A DNA stretch of 18,339 bases, from NCBI GenBank assembly GCA_039188505.1, contig JBCCZC010000060.1, positions 1-18,339 on the forward strand, read 5' to 3'. This document shows positions 1-6,930 of the stretch, in pieces (position 1 is the stretch's first letter; each line of letters opens with the position of its first letter). Under the pieces are notes generated by a model, which saw only the letters and a list, made by a program, of their open reading frames with translations, had not been told where the DNA came from and made no database searches. This stretch comes from JBCCZC01 sp039188505 (GTDB taxonomy: Bacteria > Pseudomonadota > Gammaproteobacteria > Xanthomonadales > SZUA-38). The translations under genes and the position numbers were made by a program.

Positions 1-1068
1 ATCTACGCGACATCGACCTATGTCCAGCGCAGCCCGGGCGACCACCAGGGCTATGAGTACTCGCGCACGCAGAACCCGACCCGCATGGCCTACGAGCGCT
101 GCGTGGCCGATCTCGAAGGCGGCGTGGCGGGCTTTGCGTTTGCCTCGGGCATGGCGGCAACGTCGACCGTGCTGGAGCTGCTCGACAGCGGCGATCACGT
201 CGTCGCGCTCGACGACCTCTACGGCGGCACCTTCCGGCTGTTCGAACGGGTCCGCAAGCGTTCCGCGGGCCTGGACTTCGATTTCGTCGATCTGCGCGAT
301 GCGGAAGCCTTGCGCGGTCACCTTCGTCCGGAAACCAAGATGGTCTGGCTCGAGACGCCCAGCAATCCGATGCTGAAGCTGGTCGACATCGCCGCCATCG
401 CGGAGATCTGTCGCGATCACGGCATCCTCCTCGTGGCGGACAACACCTTCGCCACACCGATGCTCCAGCGCCCGATCGAACTCGGTGCGGACCTGATCGT
501 CCATTCGGCGACGAAATACCTCAACGGTCACTCCGACATGATCGGCGGGATGGTCGTTGCCGCGAGCGAGGAGCTGGCGGAGGAGCTCGCCTTCCTGCAG
601 AACTCGATCGGCGCGGTCGCGGGTCCCTTCGACAGTTTCCTGGCCCTGCGCGGCGTGAAGACGCTGGCGCTGCGCATGGGCGCCACCTGCGATAACGCGC
701 TGGCCATTGCGCGCTGGCTCGAGACGCATCCGAAGGTCGAAAAGGTCATCTACCCCGGGCTCGAGTCGCACCCGCAGTACGCCCTTGCGCAGCAGCAGAT
801 GCACGGCCCGGGCGGGATCGTCTCGCTGGTCGTCGCGGGGGGCTTCGACGGGGCCCGGACCATGCTCGAGCGCACCCGGCTGTTCGCGCTCGCCGAGTCG
901 CTCGGTGGCGTCGAGAGCCTGGTCAACCATCCGGCGATCATGACCCACGCCTCGGTGCCGCCGGAGAAGCGGGCCGAGCTTGGCATGAGCGACGCGCTCG
1001 TGCGCCTGTCCGTCGGCATCGAGCACGTCGACGATCTCATCGACGATCTGGATCGGGCGCTGGCGTAG
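1..1068 (+). CDS. Cystathionine gamma-synthase/lyase-family PLP enzyme (5' end outside window)
   Basis: This is a fold-type I PLP enzyme of the Cys/Met metabolism family, acting in the cytosol on cystathionine or an activated homoserine. The reading frame is open from base 1, so the N-terminus lies upstream; 355 residues are visible. The first residues carry YSRTQNPTR, the family motif that contacts the PLP phosphate of the neighbouring subunit. Further on come the ADNTFATP segment, with the Asp that pairs with the pyridine nitrogen, and HSATKYLNGHSD with the Schiff-base lysine at about fragment residue 172. The C-terminal part has SLGGVESLVNHPA and RLSVGIEH, both typical of the family. The family assignment is firm. 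The exact reaction (gamma-synthase MetB, gamma-lyase or beta-lyase) cannot be settled from the sequence alone, so no symbol is given. The gene ends 15 bases before a convergent gene. Confidence 0.93.
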   Translation: MYATSTYVQRSPGDHQGYEYSRTQNPTRMAYERCVADLEGGVAGFAFASGMAATSTVLELLDSGDHVVALDDLYGGTFRLFERVRKRSAGLDFDFVDLRDAEALRGHLRPETKMVWLETPSNPMLKLVDIAAIAEICRDHGILLVADNTFATPMLQRPIELGADLIVHSATKYLNGHSDMIGGMVVAASEELAEELAFLQNSIGAVAGPFDSFLALRGVKTLALRMGATCDNALAIARWLETHPKVEKVIYPGLESHPQYALAQQQMHGPGGIVSLVVAGGFDGARTMLERTRLFALAESLGGVESLVNHPAIMTHASVPPEKRAELGMSDALVRLSVGIEHVDDLIDDLDRALA

Positions 1069-1083
1069 GCCGCGGGCCGGCCG

Positions 1084-1926
1084 CTACGCCGCCTGACCGC
1101 GGAGGAGCGGTCGATCGCCATCGGCGGCGTGCAGGGCGAAGGCCGTGCCGTCCTCCCCGCGTTGTCGCGTGAGGACGGTCGTGGAGGGCAGCAGGGTCGG
1201 CCGCAGGTACTCCACGTCGAAGCGGCGGCGGACCGGCAGCCCTTCGGCGTCCAGCAACGCCGCGACCCTCGACGCCGCGAACATGCCGTGGGCGATCGGC
1301 CGATCGAAGCCCGCGATGCCTGCAAAGCCCCGGGACCAGTGGATCGGGTTCCAGTCTTCCGACACGCGCGCATAGCGCGTCCCGTCGCCGGCGCCGAACT
1401 CGAGCTGGATGCCGGCGGGCGCCGGGCCTGCCGGCGACCCCGGTCGACGTTTCGGGCGATCCGGGTCCGGGCAGCGCACCAGGGCAGTCGCCTGATTCAG
1501 CGCCACGCGCGCTCCGTCCTGAAGGTACTCGGCTGCGAGCGTCACGACGTGACCTGACGGGCGCACGCCACCGTGGGTCACCTCCAGGCGGATGTCGAGG
1601 GGCTCGTCCCAGTCCAGGGGCTGGTCAACTTCCGTGCGATTGTCGAGATGGATCATTCCGGTCACCGGGAACGGGAAGTTCGGGCCGGTCAGCGCCGTCA
1701 TCAGGGGACGTTGCGCGATGACGAAGAACCAGGGCGGCAGCACGGCGGCGGGGCTGCGATGGCCGATCACCTCGCACCACTTCCCATACGAGCGTTGCCG
1801 CGATGCCATCCCCGCGATCGTCAGCGTGAATCGGTCGAAGCGGGTCGAACGGTCGAACGATCGCCGCGCGGTCCGCAGGGCATCGAAGTAGAGGCGCGGC
1901 AGTGATTTTATTGCTTGAGCCACCAT
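1084..1926 (-). CDS. MaoC-like hotdog dehydratase (enoyl-CoA hydratase 2 type)
   Basis: The 280-residue protein has the hydratase 2 signature in its C-terminal half. SEDWNPIHWS (about 189-198) holds the expected catalytic Asp191 and His196, and it is followed by FDRPIAHGM (about 208-215). Enzymes of this type hydrate trans-2-enoyl-CoA to (R)-3-hydroxyacyl-CoA or a similar thioester. The N-terminal half looks like a degenerate second hotdog domain, which fits the double-hotdog forms of the family. No signal peptide is seen. The ATG lies inside the end of the upstream glycosyltransferase gene, giving a 19-base overlap, so the two are probably co-transcribed and translationally coupled although their functions look unrelated. 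The substrate is unknown. A slightly later start cannot be excluded. Confidence 0.85.
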   Translation of the reverse strand: MVAQAIKSLPRLYFDALRTARRSFDRSTRFDRFTLTIAGMASRQRSYGKWCEVIGHRSPAAVLPPWFFVIAQRPLMTALTGPNFPFPVTGMIHLDNRTEVDQPLDWDEPLDIRLEVTHGGVRPSGHVVTLAAEYLQDGARVALNQATALVRCPDPDRPKRRPGSPAGPAPAGIQLEFGAGDGTRYARVSEDWNPIHWSRGFAGIAGFDRPIAHGMFAASRVAALLDAEGLPVRRRFDVEYLRPTLLPSTTVLTRQRGEDGTAFALHAADGDRPLLRGQAA

Positions 1927-2933
1927 TGCTCGAAGCGATCGACGACCTCGTCGACGGTGATGAGCGCCATGACGCCCTCGGGTTCGATCTTGCTGCCCCA
2001 GGGCAGTGACCTCGCCTCCACGCCGCGAAACGCCTGCGCCGCATCGGGGTAGCGATTGATCGACAGGTCCCGCGAATCATACGGACCACTGCGCTCGGGA
2101 TCGGTTGCGGCGTAGAGCCCCAGCACGGGCGTGCCCATGGCATTGGCCATGTGGGCGGGGCCCGTGTCCGGGGCGAGCACGAGGCTCGACCGACCCAGGA
2201 GTGCCGCGAGGCGCTTCAACGTGTCCTTGCCCGTCAGGTCGAGCAAGGGCTCGCTGGCGTGGTCGAGGATGGTATCGGCAAAGGCGCGCTCCTGGGGGCT
2301 CGGGCCGGCACAGAGGATCACCTGCCAGCCGGTGCGCGCGACATGATCCGCGAAGGCTGCGTAGCGGTCCGGCAGCCAGTTTCGCGCGGTGTGCGAGGAG
2401 CAGGGCGCAATGGTCAGGGTCGGGCGCGACGCGTCGACGTGCTCGTCGGCGAACGCCAGGTCCTCGGGGCCCAGCGGCAGCGACCAGCGCGGCGGCGCCG
2501 CCTCGCCGTCCAGGGGGACGAGGAAGCTCGCCAGCAGGTCGCGAACGTGCTGGTCGGGCACATGCGTAATCCGGTCCGTGAGGCGCAGGCCGTGCAGTTC
2601 GCGGGAACGTTCCCGGTCGTAGCCGATCCTTCGCTCCGCGGCGACGAGCCAGGCGGCGACGTTCGCCCGCAACGACACCTGCATGTGGAGAAGCACATCG
2701 AAGCGTCGACCTGCGAGCTGATGCCGGAGCTCCCGGTAGGCGCCCGCGCCCTCGCGCTTGTCGAAGATGATGAACTCGACGCCCTCGAGGTCCGCCATGA
2801 GCTTTTGCTCGAGGCGACCGATGATCCAGGTGACGCGGACATCGGGATGACGGTCCCGCAGGGCGTGCACGACCGGAAGCACGTGGGTGACGTCACCGAT
2901 CGCGGACAGGCGCAGGATGCAGACCGATTTCAT
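1908..2933 (-). CDS. GT9 family LPS heptosyltransferase (WaaC/WaaF-like)
   Basis: The 341-residue protein has the architecture of glycosyltransferase family 9. It starts MKSVCILRLSAIGDVTHVLP, the RxSxIGD opening of heptosyltransferases. It ends with the nucleotide-sugar-binding segment LAPDTGPAHMANAMGTPVLG. GT9 enzymes transfer ADP-heptose to the LPS inner core at the cytoplasmic face of the inner membrane. The divergently transcribed neighbour is a Kdo kinase, another inner-core enzyme, which supports an LPS role. The length is normal for the family. Whether it is heptosyltransferase I, II or another GT9 member is not decided. The stop overlaps the start of the MaoC-like gene by 19 bases. 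Confidence 0.9.
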   Translation of the reverse strand: MKSVCILRLSAIGDVTHVLPVVHALRDRHPDVRVTWIIGRLEQKLMADLEGVEFIIFDKREGAGAYRELRHQLAGRRFDVLLHMQVSLRANVAAWLVAAERRIGYDRERSRELHGLRLTDRITHVPDQHVRDLLASFLVPLDGEAAPPRWSLPLGPEDLAFADEHVDASRPTLTIAPCSSHTARNWLPDRYAAFADHVARTGWQVILCAGPSPQERAFADTILDHASEPLLDLTGKDTLKRLAALLGRSSLVLAPDTGPAHMANAMGTPVLGLYAATDPERSGPYDSRDLSINRYPDAAQAFRGVEARSLPWGSKIEPEGVMALITVDEVVDRFEQWWLKQ

Positions 2934-3041
2934 GGGCGGCTATTGTGCATCGTTGCCGTCGATTTCCCTACAATGGTGTCTCTCCGGGTGCGGCCGATCC
3001 GTCGTCCCCGGTGTGCCAAGCGAAGCCCGGAGCCCCAGCCC

Positions 3042-3776
3042 ATGTCCAGCCTATCGGCCACCGAAGCGAGCGACGCCAGTGGCGAGCGCGGCCGCCGGAT
3101 CGCCCTGGCGACCGGGGCTGTCCTGCTCGTCGACGACAAATTGCCGATCGCGCCGCTGGAGACGCTGTTCTCAGCCGAGCGCTGGTCGCTGACGGCGACG
3201 CCGCGCGGTCGGGGCGATAGCTGTTTCGTCGAGGACGACCAGGTGCGCTGGGTCTGGCGCCCGTTCCGCCGTGGCGGGCTCGTCGGCCGCATCGTGAAGA
3301 GCCGATACCTGTTTCTCGGCGAGGAGCGTGTCCGGGCGTTCCGCGAGTGGCGCCTGCTGGCGGAGCTCAAGGAACTCGGACTGCCGGTGCCGCGGCCCGT
3401 CGCCGCCCGCTACCACCGCCGCGGTTTTGCCTACAGCGCCGACCTTCTGGTCGAACGCGTCGAGGGTGCCGAAACCCTGTCCGCTCGACTGCCGGAAGCG
3501 GTCAGCGACGGCGGATGGGAACAGATCGGGCGCTGCCTGCGACGCTTCCATGACCACGGCGTGTACCACGCCGACCTGAACGCTCACAACGTTCTGCTCG
3601 TGGGGGCAGAGGACGTCTATCTCATCGATTTCGATCGCGGGGAGCTGCGCGAGCCGGGATCGTGGCGCGAGGCCAACCTGGCCCGGCTCCGCCGCTCGCT
3701 GGACAAGCTGGCGCCCGGAGAGCCGGCGGTGAACCGCGGCTGGGATCTGCTGCTGAGCGCCTACACGCGCGGTTGA
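3042..3776 (+). CDS. kdkA: 3-deoxy-D-manno-octulosonic acid (Kdo) kinase
   Basis: The 244-residue protein is a small kinase of the KdkA/RIO-like lipopolysaccharide kinase family, which phosphorylates Kdo of lipid A-Kdo using ATP at the inner membrane. The catalytic loop HADLNAHNVLL is at about 176-186 and the metal-binding segment YLIDFDRGELR at about 193-203. FREWRLLAELKELGLPVPRPVA (about 100-121) is typical of the N-lobe. The ATG at 3042 was chosen because the protein then has normal family length. The frame stays open far upstream, but that part is only the antisense of the heptosyltransferase gene. A TACAAT hexamer at 2969-2974 is a possible -10, without a convincing -35. The gene is divergent from the GT9 gene, consistent with a shared LPS-core locus. 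Confidence 0.88.
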   Translation: MSSLSATEASDASGERGRRIALATGAVLLVDDKLPIAPLETLFSAERWSLTATPRGRGDSCFVEDDQVRWVWRPFRRGGLVGRIVKSRYLFLGEERVRAFREWRLLAELKELGLPVPRPVAARYHRRGFAYSADLLVERVEGAETLSARLPEAVSDGGWEQIGRCLRRFHDHGVYHADLNAHNVLLVGAEDVYLIDFDRGELREPGSWREANLARLRRSLDKLAPGEPAVNRGWDLLLSAYTRG

Positions 3777-3783
3777 CCGGTCA

Positions 3784-3804
3784 GGCGGCCGCCGAGCGGC
3801 CGCC
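3784..3804. terminator. GC-rich hairpin between convergent genes
   Basis: A perfect 9-bp stem (GGCGGCCGC / GCGGCCGCC) with a CGA loop lies in the 45-base gap between kdkA and the convergent peroxiredoxin gene. Neither side has a run of T, so it is not a classical intrinsic terminator. It could still pause or protect transcripts from either side. Confidence 0.4.
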
Positions 3805-3821
3805 CGTGGAAACTGTAAGCT

Positions 3822-4307
3822 TCAGTCGAGCGCGGATAGCACCGATTCGGCGCTGCTGACGCGGAATTCGCCAGGCGCCTCCACGTGCAGCGAGGCGACG
3901 ACCCCGTCCTTCGCGACCAGGGCAAAGCGTTGGGCGCGCAGCCCCATGCCGAAGCCGGTGGCGTCGAGTTCGAGGCCCAGCGCCTTCGCATAGTCGCCAT
4001 TGCCATCGGCAAGCATGGTGACCTTGCCGTCCGGGTCCTGGCTCCGCCCCCAGGCGTCCATGACGAAGACGTCATTCACGGACAGGCAGGCGATCGTGTC
4101 GACGCCTTTGGCGCGGAGCGCGTCGGCGTGCTCGATGAACCCGGGCAGGTGCTGGGCCGAGCAGGTCGGTGTGAAAGCGCCCGGAACCGCAAAAAGCACG
4201 ACGGTCTTGCCGCCGAACAGCTCGTCGGTGCCGAGGGGCTTGATCTGGCCGTCAGCCATGGTGGTCAGGGTGCCGTTCGGAAGCGCGTCGCCAGCCTGGA
4301 TGGTCAT
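3822..4307 (-). CDS. Peroxiredoxin, Prx5 / type II-like (AhpC-TSA family)
   Basis: The 161-residue thioredoxin-fold peroxidase reduces H2O2 and alkyl hydroperoxides in the cytosol. PGAFTPTCS (about 42-50) contains the peroxidatic Cys49 in the PxxxTxxC motif. A second cysteine, Cys74 in TIACLSVND, sits 25 residues later; this matches the Cys51/Cys76 spacing of type II (Prx5-like) enzymes, which usually take electrons from glutaredoxin or thioredoxin. The start at 4307 is preferred over an upstream one in the same frame because MTIQAGD opens the family fold and GAGGA lies 6 bases upstream. The gene is divergent from the CbpA-type chaperone gene, so both stress genes share one 95-base control region. 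Confidence 0.92.
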   Translation of the reverse strand: MTIQAGDALPNGTLTTMADGQIKPLGTDELFGGKTVVLFAVPGAFTPTCSAQHLPGFIEHADALRAKGVDTIACLSVNDVFVMDAWGRSQDPDGKVTMLADGNGDYAKALGLELDATGFGMGLRAQRFALVAKDGVVASLHVEAPGEFRVSSAESVLSALD

Positions 4308-4328
4308 GCAGTGTCCTCGTTGCGTGAT

Positions 4329-4357
4329 CTTGAAATTGACGCCGTGGATCCCAACAT
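4329..4357 (+). promoter_or_regulatory. Putative sigma32 (heat-shock) promoter of the J-protein gene
   Basis: CTTGAAA at 4329-4335 is an exact match to the sigma32 -35 consensus. After 14 bases comes CCCAACAT (4350-4357), close to the CCCCATNT -10 consensus. The element points at the J-domain gene, about 45 bases before its ATG, which fits the expected heat-shock control of a DnaJ-like chaperone. The -10 half is imperfect. Confidence 0.5.
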
Positions 4358-4362
4358 TTTCA

Positions 4363-4374
4363 CCAGTTAACTGG
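4363..4374. promoter_or_regulatory. 12-bp perfect palindrome in the divergent intergenic region
   Basis: CCAGTTAACTGG is fully self-complementary and lies just downstream of the putative heat-shock -10, near the expected transcription start. Its size and place fit a dimeric repressor operator serving the peroxiredoxin/J-protein pair, but no regulator is identified and chance is possible. Confidence 0.3.
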
Positions 4375-4402
4375 CGCAACTTGTTGATTGGAAAGATAAC
4401 GC

Positions 4403-5290
4403 ATGGACCACACGGCAGGCCTGAAAGACTATTATAAGGTGCTTGGCGTGAGCCCAGAAGCGGATACCGACGCGATCCGTTCTGCGTACCGTCAGCTCGC
4501 CAAGAAGTACCACCCGGATCGTAACCCCGACCCGGGCGCCGAGGAGCGCTTCAAGGAAATCGGCGAGGCTTACGACGTTCTCAAGGATGAGAAGAAGCGG
4601 GCCGCCTACGATCAGATTCGCAAAGGCGGACCGATTCCCGGCTTCACGGGCCAGCCTGGCGGCTTCGGGATGGGTGGCGACGCGGACCTCTCGGACCTGT
4701 TCGAACAGCTTTTCGGCGGCTTCTCCGGTGCCGGTGGACCCGGCGGCTTCGGTGGCGGACGCCCGCGTCGGCCGCCGCCGCAGCGCGGCCGCGACCTCGT
4801 ATCCGACCTCTCGGTGGACCTGGAGCAGGCCTACCGCGGTGGAAAGCAGCGCATCAACCTCGGTGACCGCGCCCTCTCCGTTGCCATCCCCGCCGGCGTG
4901 AGCGACGGACAGAAGATCCGGCTCAAGGGCCAGGGTCAACCGGGCCACGGTGGAGCTGGCGACCTGCTGCTGACGGTGCGAATCAGGCCCCATGCCCGTT
5001 TCCGCCTCGACGACGGCGACCTGCATACGCGGGTCGACCTCGCACCCTGGGAAGCGGCCCGCGGCGGTCCGGTTCAGGTCGAGACGCTCAGCGGCGCGAT
5101 CCAGCTGACGGTGCCGGCAGGCGCACGTTCGGGCCAGAAGCTCCGCGCCCGGGGCCGCGGCATGCCAGGATCGCCGGCCGGCGACCTCTACGTCGAGCTG
5201 ATGATCCAGGCGCCACCGGCGACCGATCCGGACGTCGCGCGGCTCTACGAAGAGCTCGAACGCGTCTCCGACTTCAAGCCCAGAGACTAG
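4403..5290 (+). CDS. cbpA: CbpA-type DnaJ-family co-chaperone
   Basis: The 295-residue class II J-protein stimulates the ATPase of DnaK. The J-domain is at about 9-74 with HPD at 37-39. A Gly/Phe-rich linker follows at about 75-125, then two beta-rich substrate-binding domains (about 130-285) with the paired signatures VAIPAGVSDGQKIRLKGQG and TVPAGARSGQKLRARGRG. There are no cysteines, so the zinc finger of true DnaJ is absent, which separates CbpA from DnaJ. It is preceded by a sigma32-like promoter and divergent from a peroxiredoxin gene. It is the last ordinary chromosomal gene before the accessory island. Confidence 0.93.
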   Translation: MDHTAGLKDYYKVLGVSPEADTDAIRSAYRQLAKKYHPDRNPDPGAEERFKEIGEAYDVLKDEKKRAAYDQIRKGGPIPGFTGQPGGFGMGGDADLSDLFEQLFGGFSGAGGPGGFGGGRPRRPPPQRGRDLVSDLSVDLEQAYRGGKQRINLGDRALSVAIPAGVSDGQKIRLKGQGQPGHGGAGDLLLTVRIRPHARFRLDDGDLHTRVDLAPWEAARGGPVQVETLSGAIQLTVPAGARSGQKLRARGRGMPGSPAGDLYVELMIQAPPATDPDVARLYEELERVSDFKPRD

Positions 5291-5596
5291 GCGGAACGGA
5301 GTTACAGGCCGCGATGGGCAAGCGTCATTTCATGCGATGCTAGGCTGTTCCTAGATTTCAGCGTCCACGACGTACGCTGCCCTTGCCACCGGGTGCGCCG
5401 AGTCAATCAACTGCGACCACTGATACCATTAGGTACTCGAGCAGATTGGATCAATGGCCGGCCGGTGCTTTTCGTCGAGTGTGTTGCGATAGGGAGGGAG
5501 GGTACGCCAGAACGGCTGCATGCCTCGCCGCCGAAGCCGTTACCGGTGGCTATCCCTCACTTCTGCGACCGGCCAGAGAGTTAGGTAGCGACACAA
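5291..5596. other. 306-base gene-poor left border of the accessory island
   Basis: No convincing gene is seen. Short open frames starting at TTG 5383 and GTG 5393 resemble nothing recognised and lack good ribosome sites. The stretch has a small inverted repeat, CTAGG-ctgtt-CCTAG (5340-5354), an ATTAGGT at about 5430, and a GTTAGGT box at 5580-5586 that stands 11 bases before the first cassette-type gene. It is where a promoter, an attI site or a decayed first cassette would be expected. No integrase fragment was recognised on either strand. Confidence 0.5.
5580..5586 (+). other. Candidate integron core box (GTTAGGT) before the first cassette gene
   Basis: GTTAGGT fits the GTTRRRY core where integron integrases cut, and lies 17 bases (first base to first base) before the ATG at 5597, like the boxes before the later island genes. 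I cannot find a matching inverse box upstream, so whether it ends an attI or a damaged attC is open. Confidence 0.4.
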
Positions 5597-5962
5597 ATGA
5601 CTGAGTGGATTCACCAGAACAAAGAGCAGGTCCTTTCAACTCTCGGCTATCTGATACTCGGTTATGTCCTGGGTAGGTACGTGATCCTCGGCATCGAGAC
5701 GCCCGGCGTCTTGGGCGCAGCGCTAAAGGTCCTTTGCCTGGTGGCGTTCGTCGCGATGGCCGGTGTTTCGGTGTCAAAGACCATCCGCGCGCGCCGGCTT
5801 CAAGTGGTTTCGGCGAAGGCACACCGAGAGTTCCAAGATCAGGTTCGTCAGCTCGAGCTCGAAGCCAAGGCTAAGCCTTCCAATGGGCCTGCGACTGGCG
5901 GCGCTACAGCTCGTTCCGGTTGCGAGCGGCCTCCAGTTGACGCGCCTGCGGCGCGCAGCTGA
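5597..5962 (+). CDS. Cassette-type small membrane protein, unknown function
   Basis: The 121-residue protein belongs to no family I recognise. Two hydrophobic segments (about 12-32 and 38-60) are followed by a basic patch KTIRARR and a charged, probably helical stretch at about 70-93 that could form a short coiled coil. The last 19 or so residues, rich in Ala, Pro and Arg, are read from the attC-like element itself, a common trait of cassette genes. It follows a GTTAGGT box closely and has only a weak ribosome site. Inner-membrane location is inferred from the hydrophobic segments. Confidence 0.65.
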   Translation: MTEWIHQNKEQVLSTLGYLILGYVLGRYVILGIETPGVLGAALKVLCLVAFVAMAGVSVSKTIRARRLQVVSAKAHREFQDQVRQLELEAKAKPSNGPATGGATARSGCERPPVDAPAARS

Positions 5963-5977
5963 ACTGAGGCGTTAGGC
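5903..5977 (+). repeat. attC-like recombination site 1
   Basis: The right end, GCTGAACTGAGGCGTTAGGC, is a classical L'/R' half with core GTTAGGC (5971-5977). The left half starts with GCTACAG (5903-5909) followed by CTCGTTCCGG, which pairs imperfectly with the right end. The centre holds the hairpin CGCGCC-TGC-GGCGCG. The 75-bp length is within the normal attC range. Confidence 0.65.
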
Positions 5978-5994
5978 AGCGGGAGCCAGACACC

Positions 5995-6486
5995 ATGAAT
6001 TGGGAAGCCATAGCTGCCATCGGCGAAGTACTCGGCGCCTCGGCTGTGCTCGTCACACTGATCTACCTTGCGGTTCAGATCAAGCAGAACACATCTGCCG
6101 TCGCGACGGCCACATACGAAAGTACGATGACCGGATTCAATGACATCAACGTTGTTGTCGCCAGCAATCCCGCACTCTCTTCCTTGCTCGATCGCGGGTG
6201 TCAGAACGTGGATTTGCTGAACGCCGAAGAGGCTGTTCAGTTCAACTTCTTGCTGCGTTGCTACGCAAATCAATGGTGGAAGCTATTCAAACTGTACGAG
6301 AGAGGAAGCCTGCCCGAGCGGGAATGGAGTATCTTTGCCCGAGAAGCAGCTCAGTTTCTGGATCAGCAGGGTTGCAAGCCGTTTTGCGCCCAGAACGCGC
6401 TATTTGCGGATCTCTATGTCGAGCTGGACAAGCACAAGAGCGGCGTGATCTCGGACTTTGGCTTCGGCAGTGATGCAGCTGCCTAG
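5995..6486 (+). CDS. Membrane-anchored protein of a widespread uncharacterised family
   Basis: The 163-residue protein has one N-terminal membrane helix (about 5-29). The opening MNWEAIAAIGEVLGASAVLV followed by LIYLAVQIKQNT is typical of a widespread uncharacterised proteobacterial family. The rest (about 40-150) is soluble, probably helical, with WWKLFKLYERGSLPEREW as a recognisable conserved-looking block. No catalytic motif is visible. It starts 24 bases after the GTTAGGC box of attC-like site 1, and its TAG stop lies inside the left core box of the next site, GCCTAGC. The function is unknown. Confidence 0.75.
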   Translation: MNWEAIAAIGEVLGASAVLVTLIYLAVQIKQNTSAVATATYESTMTGFNDINVVVASNPALSSLLDRGCQNVDLLNAEEAVQFNFLLRCYANQWWKLFKLYERGSLPEREWSIFAREAAQFLDQQGCKPFCAQNALFADLYVELDKHKSGVISDFGFGSDAAA

Positions 6487-6536
6487 CAAATCAACACCGC
6501 CGCGCTAATGCGCGCCGGATAGCTCAAACGTTGGCC
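6481..6536 (+). repeat. attC-like recombination site 2
   Basis: The left box GCCTAGC (6481-6487) contains the stop codon of the preceding gene. The right end AGCTCAAACGTTGGCC has the core GTTGGCC (6530-6536). Between them lies an imperfect hairpin around CCGCGC-taat-GCGCGCCGG. The 56-bp length matches the shortest known attC class. Confidence 0.65.
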
Positions 6537-6547
6537 CCAAGAACCGA

Positions 6548-6760
6548 ATGGAAATCACGAACCCTACTCAGATTGGCTTCGCGGCATCCCTCCTTTCGCT
6601 AGTCCTGCCGTTCGTATTTGCCAGCATGGCGAAACGGCGAGAGTTCGATCGTGCTGTCTGGTTCGTTGTCGGCTTCGTTCCGATCATCAACATCATGGGA
6701 CTGCTCGTCCTCGGCGCCACTCGCAGGGCAGATGCAAACCGGGAGAACAATCCTGGATAG
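6548..6760 (+). CDS. Cassette-type small two-helix membrane protein
   Basis: The 70-residue protein consists almost entirely of two membrane segments (about 8-27 and 37-56) joined by the basic loop MAKRREFDR, with a charged polar tail ADANRENNPG. No family is recognised. It begins 12 bases after site 2 and ends 6 bases before the left box of the next attC-like site, so it fills a minimal cassette. Its size and topology would suit a membrane-active peptide or a regulator, but nothing in the sequence decides this. Confidence 0.6.
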   Translation: MEITNPTQIGFAASLLSLVLPFVFASMAKRREFDRAVWFVVGFVPIINIMGLLVLGATRRADANRENNPG

Positions 6761-6766
6761 CCGGAC

Positions 6767-6859
6767 GCTCAACGCCTTCCGAGAGGCAAGTTTGCCATCG
6801 GCTAGGGGGCGCCTATATCCAAGCTGGCGCGGGGCCTGGTGTTCAACTCGACGTTGGAC
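6767..6859 (+). repeat. attC-like recombination site 3
   Basis: Left box GCTCAAC (6767-6773); right half GTTCAACTCGACGTTGGAC with core GTTGGAC (6853-6859), a typical attC ending. Length 93 bp. Another core-type box, GTTAGAT, occurs 71 bases further on, so the true right end could be that one. Confidence 0.5.
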
Positions 6860-6923
6860 TCGACGACGTCCCTGCGCGCAGATTCCCGTGACGCGACGCG
6901 CTCCGGCACAACTCAGTTGAACC

Positions 6924-6930
6924 GTTAGAT
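6924..6930 (+). other. Second core box (GTTAGAT) overlapping the next start codon
   Basis: CTCAGTTGAACCGTTAGATG reads as an L'/R' half. Its core GTTAGAT overlaps the ATG at 6929 by two bases. It is either the right end of a long (164-bp) attC beginning at 6767 or the right end of a second site following a cassette that holds no gene. Confidence 0.5.

Noticed and set aside
2151..3041. Long N-terminal extension in frame with kdkA
   Set aside because: It is the antisense of the heptosyltransferase gene. Family length and the start of the conserved region place the kdkA start at 3042.
5383..5604. Short open frames in the left border of the island as a gene
   Set aside because: Start codons are TTG/GTG without good ribosome sites, the translations resemble nothing known, and one overlaps the first cassette gene.
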